A DNA stretch of 64,000 nucleotides, taken from NCBI GenBank assembly GCA_017936605.1, contig JAGBFH010000006.1, forward strand, positions 62,001 to 126,000, in the 5' to 3' direction. Within the stretch, counting starts at the first letter, position 1, and every line of letters begins with the position of its first letter. Made by a program: the position numbers and the translations under genes. The notes beneath the pieces are model-generated. The model was not told the DNA's origin and did not search any database. It was given only the letters and a program-made list of their open reading frames with translations. Positions 24,225 to 33,748 of this stretch are shown in pieces. The DNA comes from Tidjanibacter sp. GTDB lineage: Bacteria > Bacteroidota > Bacteroidia > Bacteroidales > Rikenellaceae.

Positions 24225-25346
24225 ATGTTAGTAGTAAGGGAGATAAGTAGCAAGCGAGATAAGAGGCGTTTCTTTAAGTTCCCCGTTGAACTCTATAAGG
24301 ACTGCCCCTACTTTGTGCCTGCACTTTATATGGACGAGAAGAGTGAGTTTGACCCCAAGCAGAATGGTGCCTTCGCCTATGCCGAGTGCCGTATGTGGCT
24401 CGCTGAGCGCGACGGTAAGGTTGTGGGGCGTGCCGCCGGTGTCCTCAATAAGGCCTACAACGAGAAGATGGGCGTCAAGCAGATGCGCTTCACCCGCTTC
24501 GACTTTGTTGACGATGCCGAGGTGGTGGATGCACTCTTCGAGAAGGTTAAGGAGTACGCCGCCGAGAAGGGTATGAACGAGATTATCGGCCCCATCGGTT
24601 TCTCCGACCTCGACAAACAGGGCCTTGTTATTGAGGGTTTCGAGGAGGAGGATATGTATGTGACCCCCTATAACTATCCCTACTATGTTGGCCACTTCGA
24701 GCGCCTGGGCCTTACAAAGAAGGTCGACTGGCTGGAGTTCCAGATTACCATCCCCGAGCAGATGAACGAAAGGCTCGAGAGGATTTCGGAGATGGCTATT
24801 CAGCGCTACGGCTATAAGGTCCTGAGGTTCAATAAGATTTCGGACATTAAGCCCTATATTGTGCCTGCGCTCCAAATTCTTAATGAGGCCTTCGAGAAGC
24901 TCTTTGGTACCGTATGGCTCAGCGACAAACAGCTCTTGGACTTCTCCAAACTGATTATGTTGGTGGGTAACCCCGACTATGTTTCGGTGGTGCAGAATAA
25001 GGAGGGCAACATCATCGGCTATAGCTTTATGGCCCCCTCGATTAGCAAGGCCGTAAGGGAGTCCAAGGGTAAACTCTTCCCCTTCGGTGTCTTCCGCATC
25101 TTCAGGGACCTGAAGAAGAGCAAGACGCTCGACTTCTATAGCATAGGTGTGAAGCCCGAGTATCAGAATAAGGGTGTCAACGCTATTCTCCTGAGGGAGG
25201 GTCTGCGTGGCGCCATCAAGAATGGAATGAAAATCGCGGAGACGGGTCCCGAGCTCGAGACCAACATTGAGGTGCAGAGCCAGTGGAAAGCCTACGAACA
25301 TCGCAATCACAAACGCCGCAGATGTTATACCTACTCCTTGCAATAG
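24225..25346 (+). CDS. GNAT-fold N-acetyltransferase-like protein (YghO type)
   Basis: A 373-residue cytoplasmic protein. The C-terminal part has a GNAT-like motif A, FYSIGVKPEYQNKGVNAILL (about 303-322), and an ending rich in basic and aromatic residues (QWKAYEHRNHKRRRCY). The N-terminal domain begins VREISSKRDKRRFFKFP. Members are widespread in Bacteroidetes and annotated only as acyltransferase-like; the substrate is unknown. Its last 25 bases overlap the start of the EamA exporter gene, so the two are coupled. Confidence 0.8.
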   Translation: MLVVREISSKRDKRRFFKFPVELYKDCPYFVPALYMDEKSEFDPKQNGAFAYAECRMWLAERDGKVVGRAAGVLNKAYNEKMGVKQMRFTRFDFVDDAEVVDALFEKVKEYAAEKGMNEIIGPIGFSDLDKQGLVIEGFEEEDMYVTPYNYPYYVGHFERLGLTKKVDWLEFQITIPEQMNERLERISEMAIQRYGYKVLRFNKISDIKPYIVPALQILNEAFEKLFGTVWLSDKQLLDFSKLIMLVGNPDYVSVVQNKEGNIIGYSFMAPSISKAVRESKGKLFPFGVFRIFRDLKKSKTLDFYSIGVKPEYQNKGVNAILLREGLRGAIKNGMKIAETGPELETNIEVQSQWKAYEHRNHKRRRCYTYSLQ

Positions 25347-26185
25347 TTTGCGCCGCAACCTATTCGGTGCTCTTTAAGTTGTTCGCTTGCAGAGATGTCG
25401 ATTCTCTGCAAGCGATTGCTTTTAACTACCTGACGGCAACCATCCTGGGCGTAGTCTTGAGCCTTGGCGGTGGAGTAGAGGGCGGTCTGGTGCTCGGAGT
25501 GGGTGAGTGGTGCCTTGCGGCCGTTATGGGTGTGATGTTTATGGCCGCCTTTGTGCTTATGGCCCGCAGTACGGCCCTCTCGGGTGTGGCCGTGACGACG
25601 GTGGCGGCGAGGGTGTCGCTCATCATCCCCGTGGTGTGTAGCTACCTCTTCCTGCCCAATCAGATGGAGCCTCGCTGGGTGGCCATAGGGGTCATTATCC
25701 TGGCCCTCATTATGGTCATCTGGACTCCCGCAAAGGGGGATGCGAAAGATAGAAAGGGTGGGGCAGGCGGAGTGCTGCTGCCATTGGGCGTTTTTCTGCT
25801 CTTTGGTGCCAACAACTTCTGTTTGAAGTGGGCGCAGAGTGGCCTTAGTGCCGAGGGGGCGGCCGCACAACTCTCGGCTGCCATCTTCCTCTTTGCTGCC
25901 GTGGCGAGTGGTGGCTACTACCTTTGGAGTCGTCGTGAGCGCCGCTTCTCGTGGCAGGCTCTTGGCGGCGGTGTGGTGCTCGGAGCCTCAAACTTCTTCA
26001 CGACCTACTTTATGTTTCTGGGCCTCGAGAGCCTGCCGAGTGGTCTGTTTTTCCCCATCTATCACATTGGCATTGTGGCACTTGTTACGACTGTCGGTCT
26101 GCTGCTCTTTGGGGAGCGATTGGTGGCGCGTCAGGTGCTGGGCTTAGTTGTGGCTGCCGCCGGCATAGTTGCATTTTTCGTGTAG
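25322..26185 (+). CDS. EamA/DMT-family transporter
   Basis: A 287-residue membrane protein with about ten hydrophobic helices in two halves, the DMT (drug/metabolite) layout. The ATG at 25322 (MLYLLLAIVCAATYS) lies inside the acetyltransferase gene; longer in-frame starts would add only a hydrophilic tail from that gene. The family exports metabolites or amino acids; no substrate can be inferred. Coupling to the acetyltransferase may mean that it exports that enzyme's product, which is speculation. Confidence 0.85.
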   Translation: MLYLLLAIVCAATYSVLFKLFACRDVDSLQAIAFNYLTATILGVVLSLGGGVEGGLVLGVGEWCLAAVMGVMFMAAFVLMARSTALSGVAVTTVAARVSLIIPVVCSYLFLPNQMEPRWVAIGVIILALIMVIWTPAKGDAKDRKGGAGGVLLPLGVFLLFGANNFCLKWAQSGLSAEGAAAQLSAAIFLFAAVASGGYYLWSRRERRFSWQALGGGVVLGASNFFTTYFMFLGLESLPSGLFFPIYHIGIVALVTTVGLLLFGERLVARQVLGLVVAAAGIVAFFV

Positions 26186-26199
26186 AATCATTATATTTG
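26169..26199 (+). promoter_or_regulatory. Promoter of hydE
   Basis: TTG (26169-26171), 20 bases, TATATTTG (26192-26199); the -33 part lies within the end of the EamA gene. Transcription would start near 26205, about 16 bases before ATG. Confidence 0.75.
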
Positions 26200-26220
26200 T
26201 AAAATCCATATTGTGCCCCT

Positions 26221-27291
26221 ATGACTCAGTATCGTGACATACTCGACCGCTTGGCGCGTGGGCGAGAGGTTTCGCAAGAGGAACTTGCGGAGCTTGTGAC
26301 GCTCTCGGGTGAGCCTCGCGTGCTTGATTACGCACGAGGACTTGCGAGGGAGGTGCGCCAGGAGTGGTACGGACACAAGGTCTACCTGAGGGGCCTGGTG
26401 GAGATTTCGAGCCACTGCTCGGGTGGATGCTACTATTGTGGCCTAAGGGCCGAGAATCGCTCGCTGGAGCGCTACTCGCTCTCCGAGGAGCAGATTATGG
26501 AGGCCTGCCGCGAGGGCTACGCTCTGGGCCTAAGGAGCTTTGTGCTTCAGGGTGGCCAGATGATGGACCTCGAGGAGCGAATTGCCAACTTGGTTGTGGC
26601 GCTTAAGAGCGCGATGCCCGATGCGGCTGTGACCCTCTCGCTTGGCGAGCAGCCAAGCTCGACATACGAGGCTTGGCGCAAGGCGGGAGCCGATCGCTAC
26701 CTGCTGCGCCACGAGACCGCCTCGGCCGAGCACTACGCCCAGCTTCACCCCGCGAGGATGAGTTTTGCCGAGAGGTTGGCCTGCCTTGAGGAACTTCATA
26801 GGCTCGGCTATCAGCGAGGTGCGGGCTTTATGGTGGGCACGCCCGGGCAGACGAACGAAATGTTGGCCCACGAGGTGGAGTTTTTGAAGGACCTAAGCCC
26901 CGAGATGGTGGGCATAGGGCCATTTATACCCCAGAAAGATACCCCTCTGGGCGGAATGGCGAGGGGTGATGTGGCGACAACGCTTATGATGTTGTCACTT
27001 GTGAGAGCAGTTCTTCCGAAGGCGCTGATGCCTGCAACAACGGCCCTTGCCACTACCGCGGGCAATGGAACGCTACTTGGGGTGCTGTCGGGAGCCAATG
27101 TGGTGATGCCCAATATCACGCCACGGCAATATAGGGGCTCCTATGCTATCTACGACGGCAAAAAGAGTTCGGGTACCGAGTCGGCCGAGGGAATCGAAAG
27201 ATTGGCCGAGGAACTCCACTCGATTGGCTATGAGGCCACAATGACCCGTGGTGACCACCCCGACTTTCCAGGCTCCGAAGTAAAGCAGTAG
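26221..27291 (+). CDS. hydE: [FeFe]-hydrogenase maturase HydE (radical SAM)
   Basis: A 356-residue radical SAM enzyme. The cluster motif is CSGGCYYC (CxxxCxxC, about residue 65), preceded by VYLRGLVEISSHC as in HydE. Further stretches typical of the family are FVLQGGQM, RHETASAEHYAQLHP and NITPRQYRGSYAIYDGK. HydE helps build the organometallic part of the H-cluster, probably acting on HydG's Fe(CO)2(CN)-cysteine product. It has its own promoter and is followed by hydG and hydF in the same direction. No hydrogenase structural gene lies in the window. Confidence 0.95.
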   Translation: MTQYRDILDRLARGREVSQEELAELVTLSGEPRVLDYARGLAREVRQEWYGHKVYLRGLVEISSHCSGGCYYCGLRAENRSLERYSLSEEQIMEACREGYALGLRSFVLQGGQMMDLEERIANLVVALKSAMPDAAVTLSLGEQPSSTYEAWRKAGADRYLLRHETASAEHYAQLHPARMSFAERLACLEELHRLGYQRGAGFMVGTPGQTNEMLAHEVEFLKDLSPEMVGIGPFIPQKDTPLGGMARGDVATTLMMLSLVRAVLPKALMPATTALATTAGNGTLLGVLSGANVVMPNITPRQYRGSYAIYDGKKSSGTESAEGIERLAEELHSIGYEATMTRGDHPDFPGSEVKQ

Positions 27292-27308
27292 GTAGAACTA
27301 CGCCATAC

Positions 27309-27446
27309 GGTTACACTAAAAGTTTTTGGCGGCAACGGGGCTCAACGGTGCCAGCGAAATTAGGTATTCCGAAGCAAGGCGGTAGGTAAAGTTGTGACTT
27401 CTGGTTACACTAAAAGTTTTTGGTGCAGCTTTTTACAAAAAGCTGC
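27309..27446. repeat. 21-bp direct repeat and palindrome in the hydE-hydG gap
   Basis: GGTTACACTAAAAGTTTTTGG occurs at 27309-27329 and 27403-27423, within a diverged duplication of about 94 bases. A perfect hairpin GCAGCTTTTT-AC-AAAAAGCTGC follows at 27425-27446. A related inverted sequence is at 18084-18100. The 202-base gap may hold attenuator-like control of hydG. Confidence 0.75.
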
Positions 27447-27493
27447 GAAAAAAGCTGCAAAAAACAAGACACTTAAAATATAGAAAGAAGATT

Positions 27494-28915
27494 ATGTATA
27501 ACCCAAAATCAAAAGTTGCCGAGGAGTTCATCTCCCACGATGAGATACTCGCAACGCTGGAGTGGGCGCGCGAGAATAGGAGCAATCGCCCGCTCATAGA
27601 GAGCCTCATTGAGAGGGCTGCCGACTGCAAGGGCCTCTCGCACCGCGAGGCGGCTCTGCTGCTGGAGTGCGACCAGCAGGATTTGAACGAGAGAATGTGT
27701 GCCCTTGCCAAGCAGATAAAGCAGAGGGTCTATGGCAATAGGATTGTGATGTTCGCCCCATTGTACCTGTCGAACTACTGCGTCAATAGCTGCACCTACT
27801 GCCCCTATCATATTGCAAATAAGACCATTCCGCGCAAGAAACTCACGCAGGAGGAGATTCGTGCAGAGGTCATCGCCCTTCAGGATATGGGCCACAAGAG
27901 GCTCGCTCTGGAGGCGGGCGAGCACCCGCTCCAAAACCCCATTGAGTACATCTTGGAGAGTATCCGCACAATCTACTCGGTGAAACATAAGAACGGCGCC
28001 ATTCGTAGAGTAAATGTAAACATTGCTGCCACCACCGTGGAGAACTACCGCCTACTAAAGGAGGCTGGCATTGGAACCTACATCCTCTTCCAGGAGACCT
28101 ACCACAAGGAGCGCTACGAACTCTTGCACCCCCGCGGCCCCAAGAGCAACTACGCCTACCATACGGAGGCTATGGATAGGGCTATGGAGGCAGGCATCGA
28201 CGATGTGGGCATAGGTGTGCTCTTCGGCTTGGATGGCTATAGGTATGATTTTGTGGGCCTTATGATGCACGCCGAGCACTTGGAGGCGGCCTTTGGTGTA
28301 GGTCCCCATACGATTAGTGTGCCGAGGATTTGCCCCGCCGATGATATCGATGTGGCCGACTTCAAGGATGCAGTGCCCGATGAGGTGTTCCACAAGATTG
28401 TGGCCATCATCCGCATTGCAGTGCCCTATACGGGAATGATTATCTCCACCCGCGAGAGCGCAACCTCAAGGGCGAGGGTGCTCGAGTTGGGTGTGTCGCA
28501 GATTAGTGGCGGCTCCAATACGGGTGTGGGTGGCTATGTTGCAGGCAAGGAGGCCGAGGGCGATGCTACCGCGCAGTTCGATGTGAGTGACCGCCGCACG
28601 CTCGATGAGATTGTAGGTTGGCTCCTGAAGTTGGGCTATGTGCCGAGCTTCTGCACCGCCTGCTACCGCGAGGGCCGCACGGGCGATAGGTTTATGTCGC
28701 TTGCCAAGAGCGGCCAGATAGCCAACTGCTGCCAGCCCAACGCGCTGATGACACTCAAGGAGTACCTTATGGATTACGCCTCGCCCGAGGTGCTGCGACT
28801 TGGTCTAAAGGTTATCGCCGAGGAACTCGAGAGGGTGCCCCACCAGAAGGTGCGCCGCATAGCTGCCGAAAACCTCGCAAAGATTGAGGCCGGCGAGAGG
28901 GATTTTCGTTTCTAA
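27494..28915 (+). CDS. hydG: [FeFe]-hydrogenase maturase HydG (radical SAM tyrosine lyase)
   Basis: A 473-residue radical SAM protein. The SAM-cluster motif is CVNSCTYC (about 98), and the C-terminal cluster Cys residues lie in FCTACYREGRTGDRFM (about 385). HydG splits tyrosine into p-cresol, CO and cyanide to form the Fe(CO)2(CN) unit of the H-cluster; ThiH is related, but the two-cluster layout and length fit HydG. It lies between hydE and hydF. Confidence 0.95.
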   Translation: MYNPKSKVAEEFISHDEILATLEWARENRSNRPLIESLIERAADCKGLSHREAALLLECDQQDLNERMCALAKQIKQRVYGNRIVMFAPLYLSNYCVNSCTYCPYHIANKTIPRKKLTQEEIRAEVIALQDMGHKRLALEAGEHPLQNPIEYILESIRTIYSVKHKNGAIRRVNVNIAATTVENYRLLKEAGIGTYILFQETYHKERYELLHPRGPKSNYAYHTEAMDRAMEAGIDDVGIGVLFGLDGYRYDFVGLMMHAEHLEAAFGVGPHTISVPRICPADDIDVADFKDAVPDEVFHKIVAIIRIAVPYTGMIISTRESATSRARVLELGVSQISGGSNTGVGGYVAGKEAEGDATAQFDVSDRRTLDEIVGWLLKLGYVPSFCTACYREGRTGDRFMSLAKSGQIANCCQPNALMTLKEYLMDYASPEVLRLGLKVIAEELERVPHQKVRRIAAENLAKIEAGERDFRF

Positions 28916-28951
28916 GGAGTTGATTGTAAGAGAATAAACGGATATAAAACT

Positions 28952-30142
28952 ATGAACTCGACACCCCAATCTATGCGCCTTCATATAGGCATTTTTGGCC
29001 GTTGCAATGTGGGCAAGTCGTCGCTTGTCAATAGGCTCACGGGCCAGTCGTTGGCGATTGTGAGCGATGTGGCAGGCACCACTACCGATGCGGTCGTAAA
29101 GAGCATAGAGATAGGCCCTCTGGGCCCTTGTGTGCTGATTGATACCGCGGGCATCGACGATAGCTCGCCACTCGGCCCTCAGCGCAAGGAGCAGACCCTG
29201 CGTGCGGCCGACAAGTGCGATATGGCCATCTTGGTCTGTGGCGCAACCGTGGACTATGAGATGGAGCGGGAGTGGAAGGAGATGTTTTCCAAAAGGGGAG
29301 TACCTGTGCTCGTGGTGCTCGGCAAGGCCGATAGGATTATCGACCCCGAGGAGCACAAGCTGATGATTGAGGCTACTTTGGGCGTGAGCCCTCTGCTGTG
29401 GAGCCACGACTCCGAGCGCGAGGTGCTAATCCAAGCTCTTGTTGCGCTGCGCCCCGAGGGTGGTGCCCGAAGGAGCATTGTGGGCAATCTGGTCGAGGCG
29501 GGCGACAAGGTGGTGCTCGTTATGCCTCAGGATGCGAGCGCCCCTAAGGGTAGGCTCATCCTGCCACAGGTACAGACCATCCGCGAACTATTGGACCGCC
29601 ACTGCATACCTATGTGCTGCCTGCCCGAGGAGTTGGAAAGCACACTCTCGGCTCTTTCGGCGCCCCCAAAACTGATAATCACCGATTCACAGGTCTTTGG
29701 CTATGTGGCCGAGAGGACCCCTAAGGGCACAATGCTCACCTCTTTCTCGGTGCTGATGGCTGCCTATAAGGGTGATGTTCAGGCCTTTGTGGAGGGTGCC
29801 AAGGCGATTGGTGGCCTCACTGAGCAGTCGCGTGTGCTCATTGCCGAGGCTTGCACCCACGCCCCCGCAACGGAGGATATTGGCCGTGTGAAACTGCCCG
29901 CAATGTTGCGCCGCAGGGTGGGTGAGGACTTGAGGGTGGATGTTGTTGGTGGAGCCGACTTCCCCGACGATTTGACCCCCTATGACCTTGTGATTCATTG
30001 CGGAGCGTGTATGTTCACCCGCGCCCACGTTCTCTCAAGGCTCTCGGCGGCCTCGGCCCAAAAGGTCCCTATGACCAACTATGGCATAGCCATCGCCTAC
30101 CTGACGGGCATCCTCGGTAGGGTGGTGATGCCCACCGAGTGA
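28952..30142 (+). CDS. hydF: [FeFe]-hydrogenase maturation GTPase HydF
   Basis: A 396-residue GTPase and H-cluster scaffold. The N-terminal Era-like G domain has GRCNVGKSSL, the switch VAGTTTDAV, DTAGIDD and a GKAD base motif. The C-terminal cluster-binding domain shows C-terminal Cys/His ligands in CTHAP (about 310) and HCGACMF (about 352). HydF receives the 2Fe unit from HydE/HydG and delivers it to the hydrogenase. It ends the maturation cluster. Confidence 0.95.
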   Translation: MNSTPQSMRLHIGIFGRCNVGKSSLVNRLTGQSLAIVSDVAGTTTDAVVKSIEIGPLGPCVLIDTAGIDDSSPLGPQRKEQTLRAADKCDMAILVCGATVDYEMEREWKEMFSKRGVPVLVVLGKADRIIDPEEHKLMIEATLGVSPLLWSHDSEREVLIQALVALRPEGGARRSIVGNLVEAGDKVVLVMPQDASAPKGRLILPQVQTIRELLDRHCIPMCCLPEELESTLSALSAPPKLIITDSQVFGYVAERTPKGTMLTSFSVLMAAYKGDVQAFVEGAKAIGGLTEQSRVLIAEACTHAPATEDIGRVKLPAMLRRRVGEDLRVDVVGGADFPDDLTPYDLVIHCGACMFTRAHVLSRLSAASAQKVPMTNYGIAIAYLTGILGRVVMPTE

Positions 30143-30235
30143 CGAATTGTCACAGAGTAACGACAGAATTTAACACCGAAAGTGCCAAGAGTGGTATATT
30201 TTTGCAGCATTAACACACCTAATTATATATAAACT

Positions 30236-32398
30236 ATGAGGAGGCTTGGATTCTATTGTGCGCTCATTTTGGGTGCATTGTTGGTTGGTTGTGGCGAGGA
30301 GCCGGAGCCTACCCCCATCAAGTTGGACGCTCCTGCAGAGCTCAAAGCAGGGGAGATTACCACCACGACTATTGCCATAAGTTGGGAGGCGGTTGAGAAT
30401 GCGGAGGGTTACACCTGGCGTTGCAAAACGGCTGATAGCTACACCTCGGGCGATACGACGGAGTGCGCCGTGACGCTCACCGACCTGCTGCCCGCAACCG
30501 AGTATCAGATTGCAGTGAGGGCCACAAAGGGCGATTCGATGAGTGATTTCTCGGAGTATATCACCGTCACTACCGCTGAGGAGGGTGGCGAGGAGCCCGA
30601 GCCTAATCCCGACCCTGAACCCGAGCCCGAGAATCCTCCCGTAGTTGGTAGCGTACCTCTGGATAAGCTCGTGGGCTATGGTGAGAATACCACAGGTGGC
30701 CAGGGTGGTAAGGTTTACCACTTCAATCAGGGTACGGCCTTCCGCGATTGGCTCAAGTTGCGCGAGAAAAACAAGAGCACCGAGCCCGCAATCGTATGGC
30801 TAAGCGGCACCTTCACGGCTGCCGATGGACGCGATACGGGTAGCCCCTGGTTTGACATCAAGCGCACCTCCAACATCACCATCTACGGCACCGACTCGTT
30901 CCGTATGGATAAGGTGGGTTTCTTCCTCAATGAGGCCTCGAATATCATCATTCGCAATGTCTATATCGTTCAGCCCAAGGCAGATAACGGTGCCGATGGT
31001 ATATCTATGCAGGAGAGTCAAAATGTCTGGGTGGACCACTGCACCTTCGAGAGTGTCAACCAGACCAAGGACTACGAGGACGGCTCGTGTGATGTAACCC
31101 ACGAGACCAATGGTGTGACCATCTCGTGGTGCCACTACATCAAGACGCAGAAGAGTACTCTCGTGGGCCACTCCAATAGCGCCTCGGCCGATGAGAAGAT
31201 TACCATCACTATGCACCACAACTGGTTTGACGGCTCCTCGTCGCGTCACCCGAGGGTGAGGTTTGGCAGGGCCCATGTCTACAACAACTTCTACGACAAT
31301 GTGACCACCTACGGTGTGGGCAGTGCCTATGGCGCCAAGGTGCTGGTGGAGAACAACGCCTTCGATGGCGTAAGGCTCCCCACCGACATCTGCACCTTCC
31401 CCGCCAAGAAGAGCGGCAGCAGCTGGGTTTCCAACCTGACGGGTAGTGTTGCAGGCTACCTCTATGCGGCCAATAATGAGTATACCAATAAGCCCGCCGA
31501 CGCATCGGACCCCTATCCCTTCACCAATGTGGAGTATGTGAAATATAACGGCGAGAAGCTCGCTACACCTCTCACCTACAACGACTTCAAGCCCTCCTAT
31601 GACTATGTTGTCGACGACCAGACAAGGGTTGCCGAGATTGTCAAGAGTGGTGCGGGTGTAGGTCGCCTTACGGGCTTCTCTTCGGCCCCCATCGAGGCCG
31701 ACAATGGAGGTTTGGGCACCGAAGGTGGTGGCTCGGGCGACAGCGGCTCGGAGGGTGGCGACGATAGCGGCACGACCGACCCCGAGCAGCCCTCGGAGCC
31801 TACGGGCAGCGATATTGGTGGCGGCTGGACGCTGACGGCTGTGAATGGCTCGGAGGTGAGCGCCTCGGTGAGCGCCGAGGGCGTGTTGAGCCTCTCGGCT
31901 ACGGGCAAGTTCGAGAGTGGCGCACAGAAGTTCGGCTATGTGTGGAGGAAACTTTCGGGCGACTTCACCCTGACGGTGGCGCTCGACGGCTACACAACCG
32001 CCAAGGGCGGCAACCAGAGTGCTGCGGGCCTTATGATTTGCTCCGACCCTGCGGCGAGCGCTACGGATATGCTCTATATGACCTCGGGAGTGATAGATAC
32101 GGACTACTATAGCCACTACCGTTTGACCTCGGGTGCGAAGGCCAGCAAGAAGTCTATGGGCACACGCGCGGCCGGCGACGATGTGGTGCTCCGACTCACC
32201 CGCTCGGGCAGCAGTGTGGAGGCTGCCTACTCGACGGATGGCGGTGCGACCTTCACCGTGGGCAAGAGCGACAGCTTTGCGGCCCTCGCGGATGAGGTCT
32301 ATGTGGGCCTTGTGGTGAGCAGCGGCGACAATAGCACAAGCGCTACGGCGCAGTTCAGCGATATGCGCATCGACGGCGCGGAATATGGGTTTAATTAG
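30236..32398 (+). CDS. Secreted lipoprotein with FN3 and pectate-lyase-like (PL1) domains
   Basis: A 720-residue lipoprotein (lipobox LVGC, Cys about 18). A fibronectin III module (about 30-115) is followed by a Pro/Glu linker and a PL1-type right-handed beta-helix (about 135-480) with WVDHCTFE and RHPRVRFGRAHVYNNFYDN, the hallmarks of pectate lyase family 1. A Gly/Ser-rich linker leads to a C-terminal beta-sandwich domain (about 525-720). It probably cleaves polygalacturonate by beta-elimination at the cell surface. Standing alone, without SusCD genes, it is not a classical polysaccharide utilisation locus. A -7 element, TATTTTTG, lies at 30197-30204. Confidence 0.9.
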   Translation: MRRLGFYCALILGALLVGCGEEPEPTPIKLDAPAELKAGEITTTTIAISWEAVENAEGYTWRCKTADSYTSGDTTECAVTLTDLLPATEYQIAVRATKGDSMSDFSEYITVTTAEEGGEEPEPNPDPEPEPENPPVVGSVPLDKLVGYGENTTGGQGGKVYHFNQGTAFRDWLKLREKNKSTEPAIVWLSGTFTAADGRDTGSPWFDIKRTSNITIYGTDSFRMDKVGFFLNEASNIIIRNVYIVQPKADNGADGISMQESQNVWVDHCTFESVNQTKDYEDGSCDVTHETNGVTISWCHYIKTQKSTLVGHSNSASADEKITITMHHNWFDGSSSRHPRVRFGRAHVYNNFYDNVTTYGVGSAYGAKVLVENNAFDGVRLPTDICTFPAKKSGSSWVSNLTGSVAGYLYAANNEYTNKPADASDPYPFTNVEYVKYNGEKLATPLTYNDFKPSYDYVVDDQTRVAEIVKSGAGVGRLTGFSSAPIEADNGGLGTEGGGSGDSGSEGGDDSGTTDPEQPSEPTGSDIGGGWTLTAVNGSEVSASVSAEGVLSLSATGKFESGAQKFGYVWRKLSGDFTLTVALDGYTTAKGGNQSAAGLMICSDPAASATDMLYMTSGVIDTDYYSHYRLTSGAKASKKSMGTRAAGDDVVLRLTRSGSSVEAAYSTDGGATFTVGKSDSFAALADEVYVGLVVSSGDNSTSATAQFSDMRIDGAEYGFN

Positions 32399-32407
32399 TG
32401 AGTGGCC

Positions 32408-32496
32408 AAAAGGGCGAAAAGGGCGAAAAGGGCGAAAATGTCCTTAAAGTCCTTAAACTCCTTAAACTCCCTAAACTCCTTAAACTCCCTAAACAA
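32408..32496. repeat. Tandem arrays: agggcgaaaa (10-bp) then gtccttaaa (9-bp)
   Basis: Three to four copies of AAGGGCGAAA run into about six 9-base units of the type GTCCTTAAA/CTCCCTAAA. The same two-part design, in the same order, appears at 54181-54235. Confidence 0.85.
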
Positions 32497-32503
32497 CGGC
32501 CAC

Positions 32504-32540
32504 AAAAAAAGACTACCTCGTTTCCGAGGTAGTCTTTTTT
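32504..32540. terminator. Bidirectional terminator between converging genes
   Basis: AAAAAAGACTACCTCG and its perfect complement around a 4-base loop, ending in TTTTTT, serve both the pectate-lyase gene and the endonuclease region. Confidence 0.9.
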
Positions 32541-32568
32541 GTTTTTTAGTCATCGGGTGAGGTGTTGC

Positions 32569-32618
32569 CCTGCAATCCTGCAACCCTGCAACTCTGCAAT
32601 CCTGCAATCCTGCAACCT
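32569..32618. repeat. 10-bp tandem array (ctgcaatcct units)
   Basis: About five units of CTGCAATCCT/CTGCAACCCT lie just after the terminator and before the endonuclease stop codon. Confidence 0.85.
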
Positions 32619-32626
32619 TGCCTTGA

Positions 32627-33748
32627 TTAGAACGCCTGGAAGGTAGTCCAACTGCTGTTGCTCTCGGCGGCGTTCTCGAGGTTGTCGGCGAGGTTTACGA
32701 AGAAATCCAAGCCCGTCAGTGCCTCAATCTCATCCACGCTCTTTGCGTAGGAGGAGTAGGTTGTCGAGCTGTAGGCCTTGTTCTCAAACCAGAAGCCGAT
32801 GGCCGAAGCGGAGGTCACCGTCGAGCCGCTCTTGTTCACCTTGAGCACTACTTTGTAGAAGTAGTTGGGCACAGGCACCTGCTTGGTGTCATTCTTGGCG
32901 GTGGTGTAGGAGATGGTCTCGTTGCCACCGACGGTTTGGAGTGTGGTGCCGGTCACGATGTAGATCTCCTCGCTCTGGGCTATGTTCTGGAGCGCCCCTT
33001 CGAGGCTGCTCCAGATGCCTTCGTTGAAGGAGGTGTGAATCTGAGGCGCCGAGTTTGTGACATAGAATGTCTGGAGTTGCATTGTCTGGTTACCGTTACG
33101 CGAAGCGTTGGGTATGAGGTGACCGCGGGAGTGTCCTTCTCCGTTGTTGTAGGAGGAGTAGGAGGCATTTCGGAGGTCCACCTGATAGCTCGAGGCGAGA
33201 TTGGGGTCATAGCTCCAATTGTCGGGCCTCGAGAGGCTGCCCATATGCGTGCTGTTGAGCGCATAGGCCACCCAGTAGGTGGTGTAGAGGCTCTTGTCGT
33301 AGGCTATGGTGTAGTTGCGCGTGGAGCCGTCGTAGAGGGTGTTGACATAGAGGTTGTCGTACTCCTCCATTTTGGCGGGCAACTCGAGCCACGACTGTGC
33401 CACTATGGGCTCAATGGGCTTGTCGAGCGTCTTGAACGAAGCCACCTCGGAGGTGAAAGTCTTACCGTTCACTACGGCGTAGAGCGCGTAGTAGTAGGTA
33501 GTGCTTTCGGTGAGATTGTCGATTGTGGCCTCGAACGAGCCTGCGGCATTGGGCGTAGCGGTTGCAGTGTTGGTGAGCGCGTTGGCGGCTGTGCCGTAAC
33601 GGAAACCCACCTCGGAGGGCGTGTGGGAGGCTGCGGAGTACCCGCCCGACAGGGTTGCCCCTGTCGAGCCGATCTCCGAAGTTCCTTCGTGATAAAGAGT
33701 TATGCTTGCTGTTGGCTCTTCACCACCGGCGCCTCCGCCGGATGTATT
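32627..33748 (-). pseudogene. 3' part of the split secreted DNA/RNA non-specific endonuclease (nuclease domain)
   Basis: This 373-codon frame follows directly, in the same frame, after the TGA at 33749-33751 that ends the upstream gene. It has no start codon, signal peptide or ATG near its beginning; the first GTG is at 33610, inside the first domain. It opens with a Gly-rich linker (NTSGGGAGGEEPTAS), then a fibronectin-like module (about 15-95), then a NUC1/EndoG-type domain with GHSRGHLIPNASRN (catalytic His, with Ser in place of the usual Asp of DRGH) and TFYVTNSAPQ (metal-binding Asn). The natural reading is a single protein of about 1,254 residues interrupted by one nonsense codon. It may be a recent mutation, a sequencing error, or stop-codon read-through. 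Confidence 0.75.

Noticed and set aside
32569-32618. Short regularly spaced repeats as CRISPR or iteron origin
   Set aside because: 10-bp direct tandem units without spacers, beside a terminator; no replication gene nearby.
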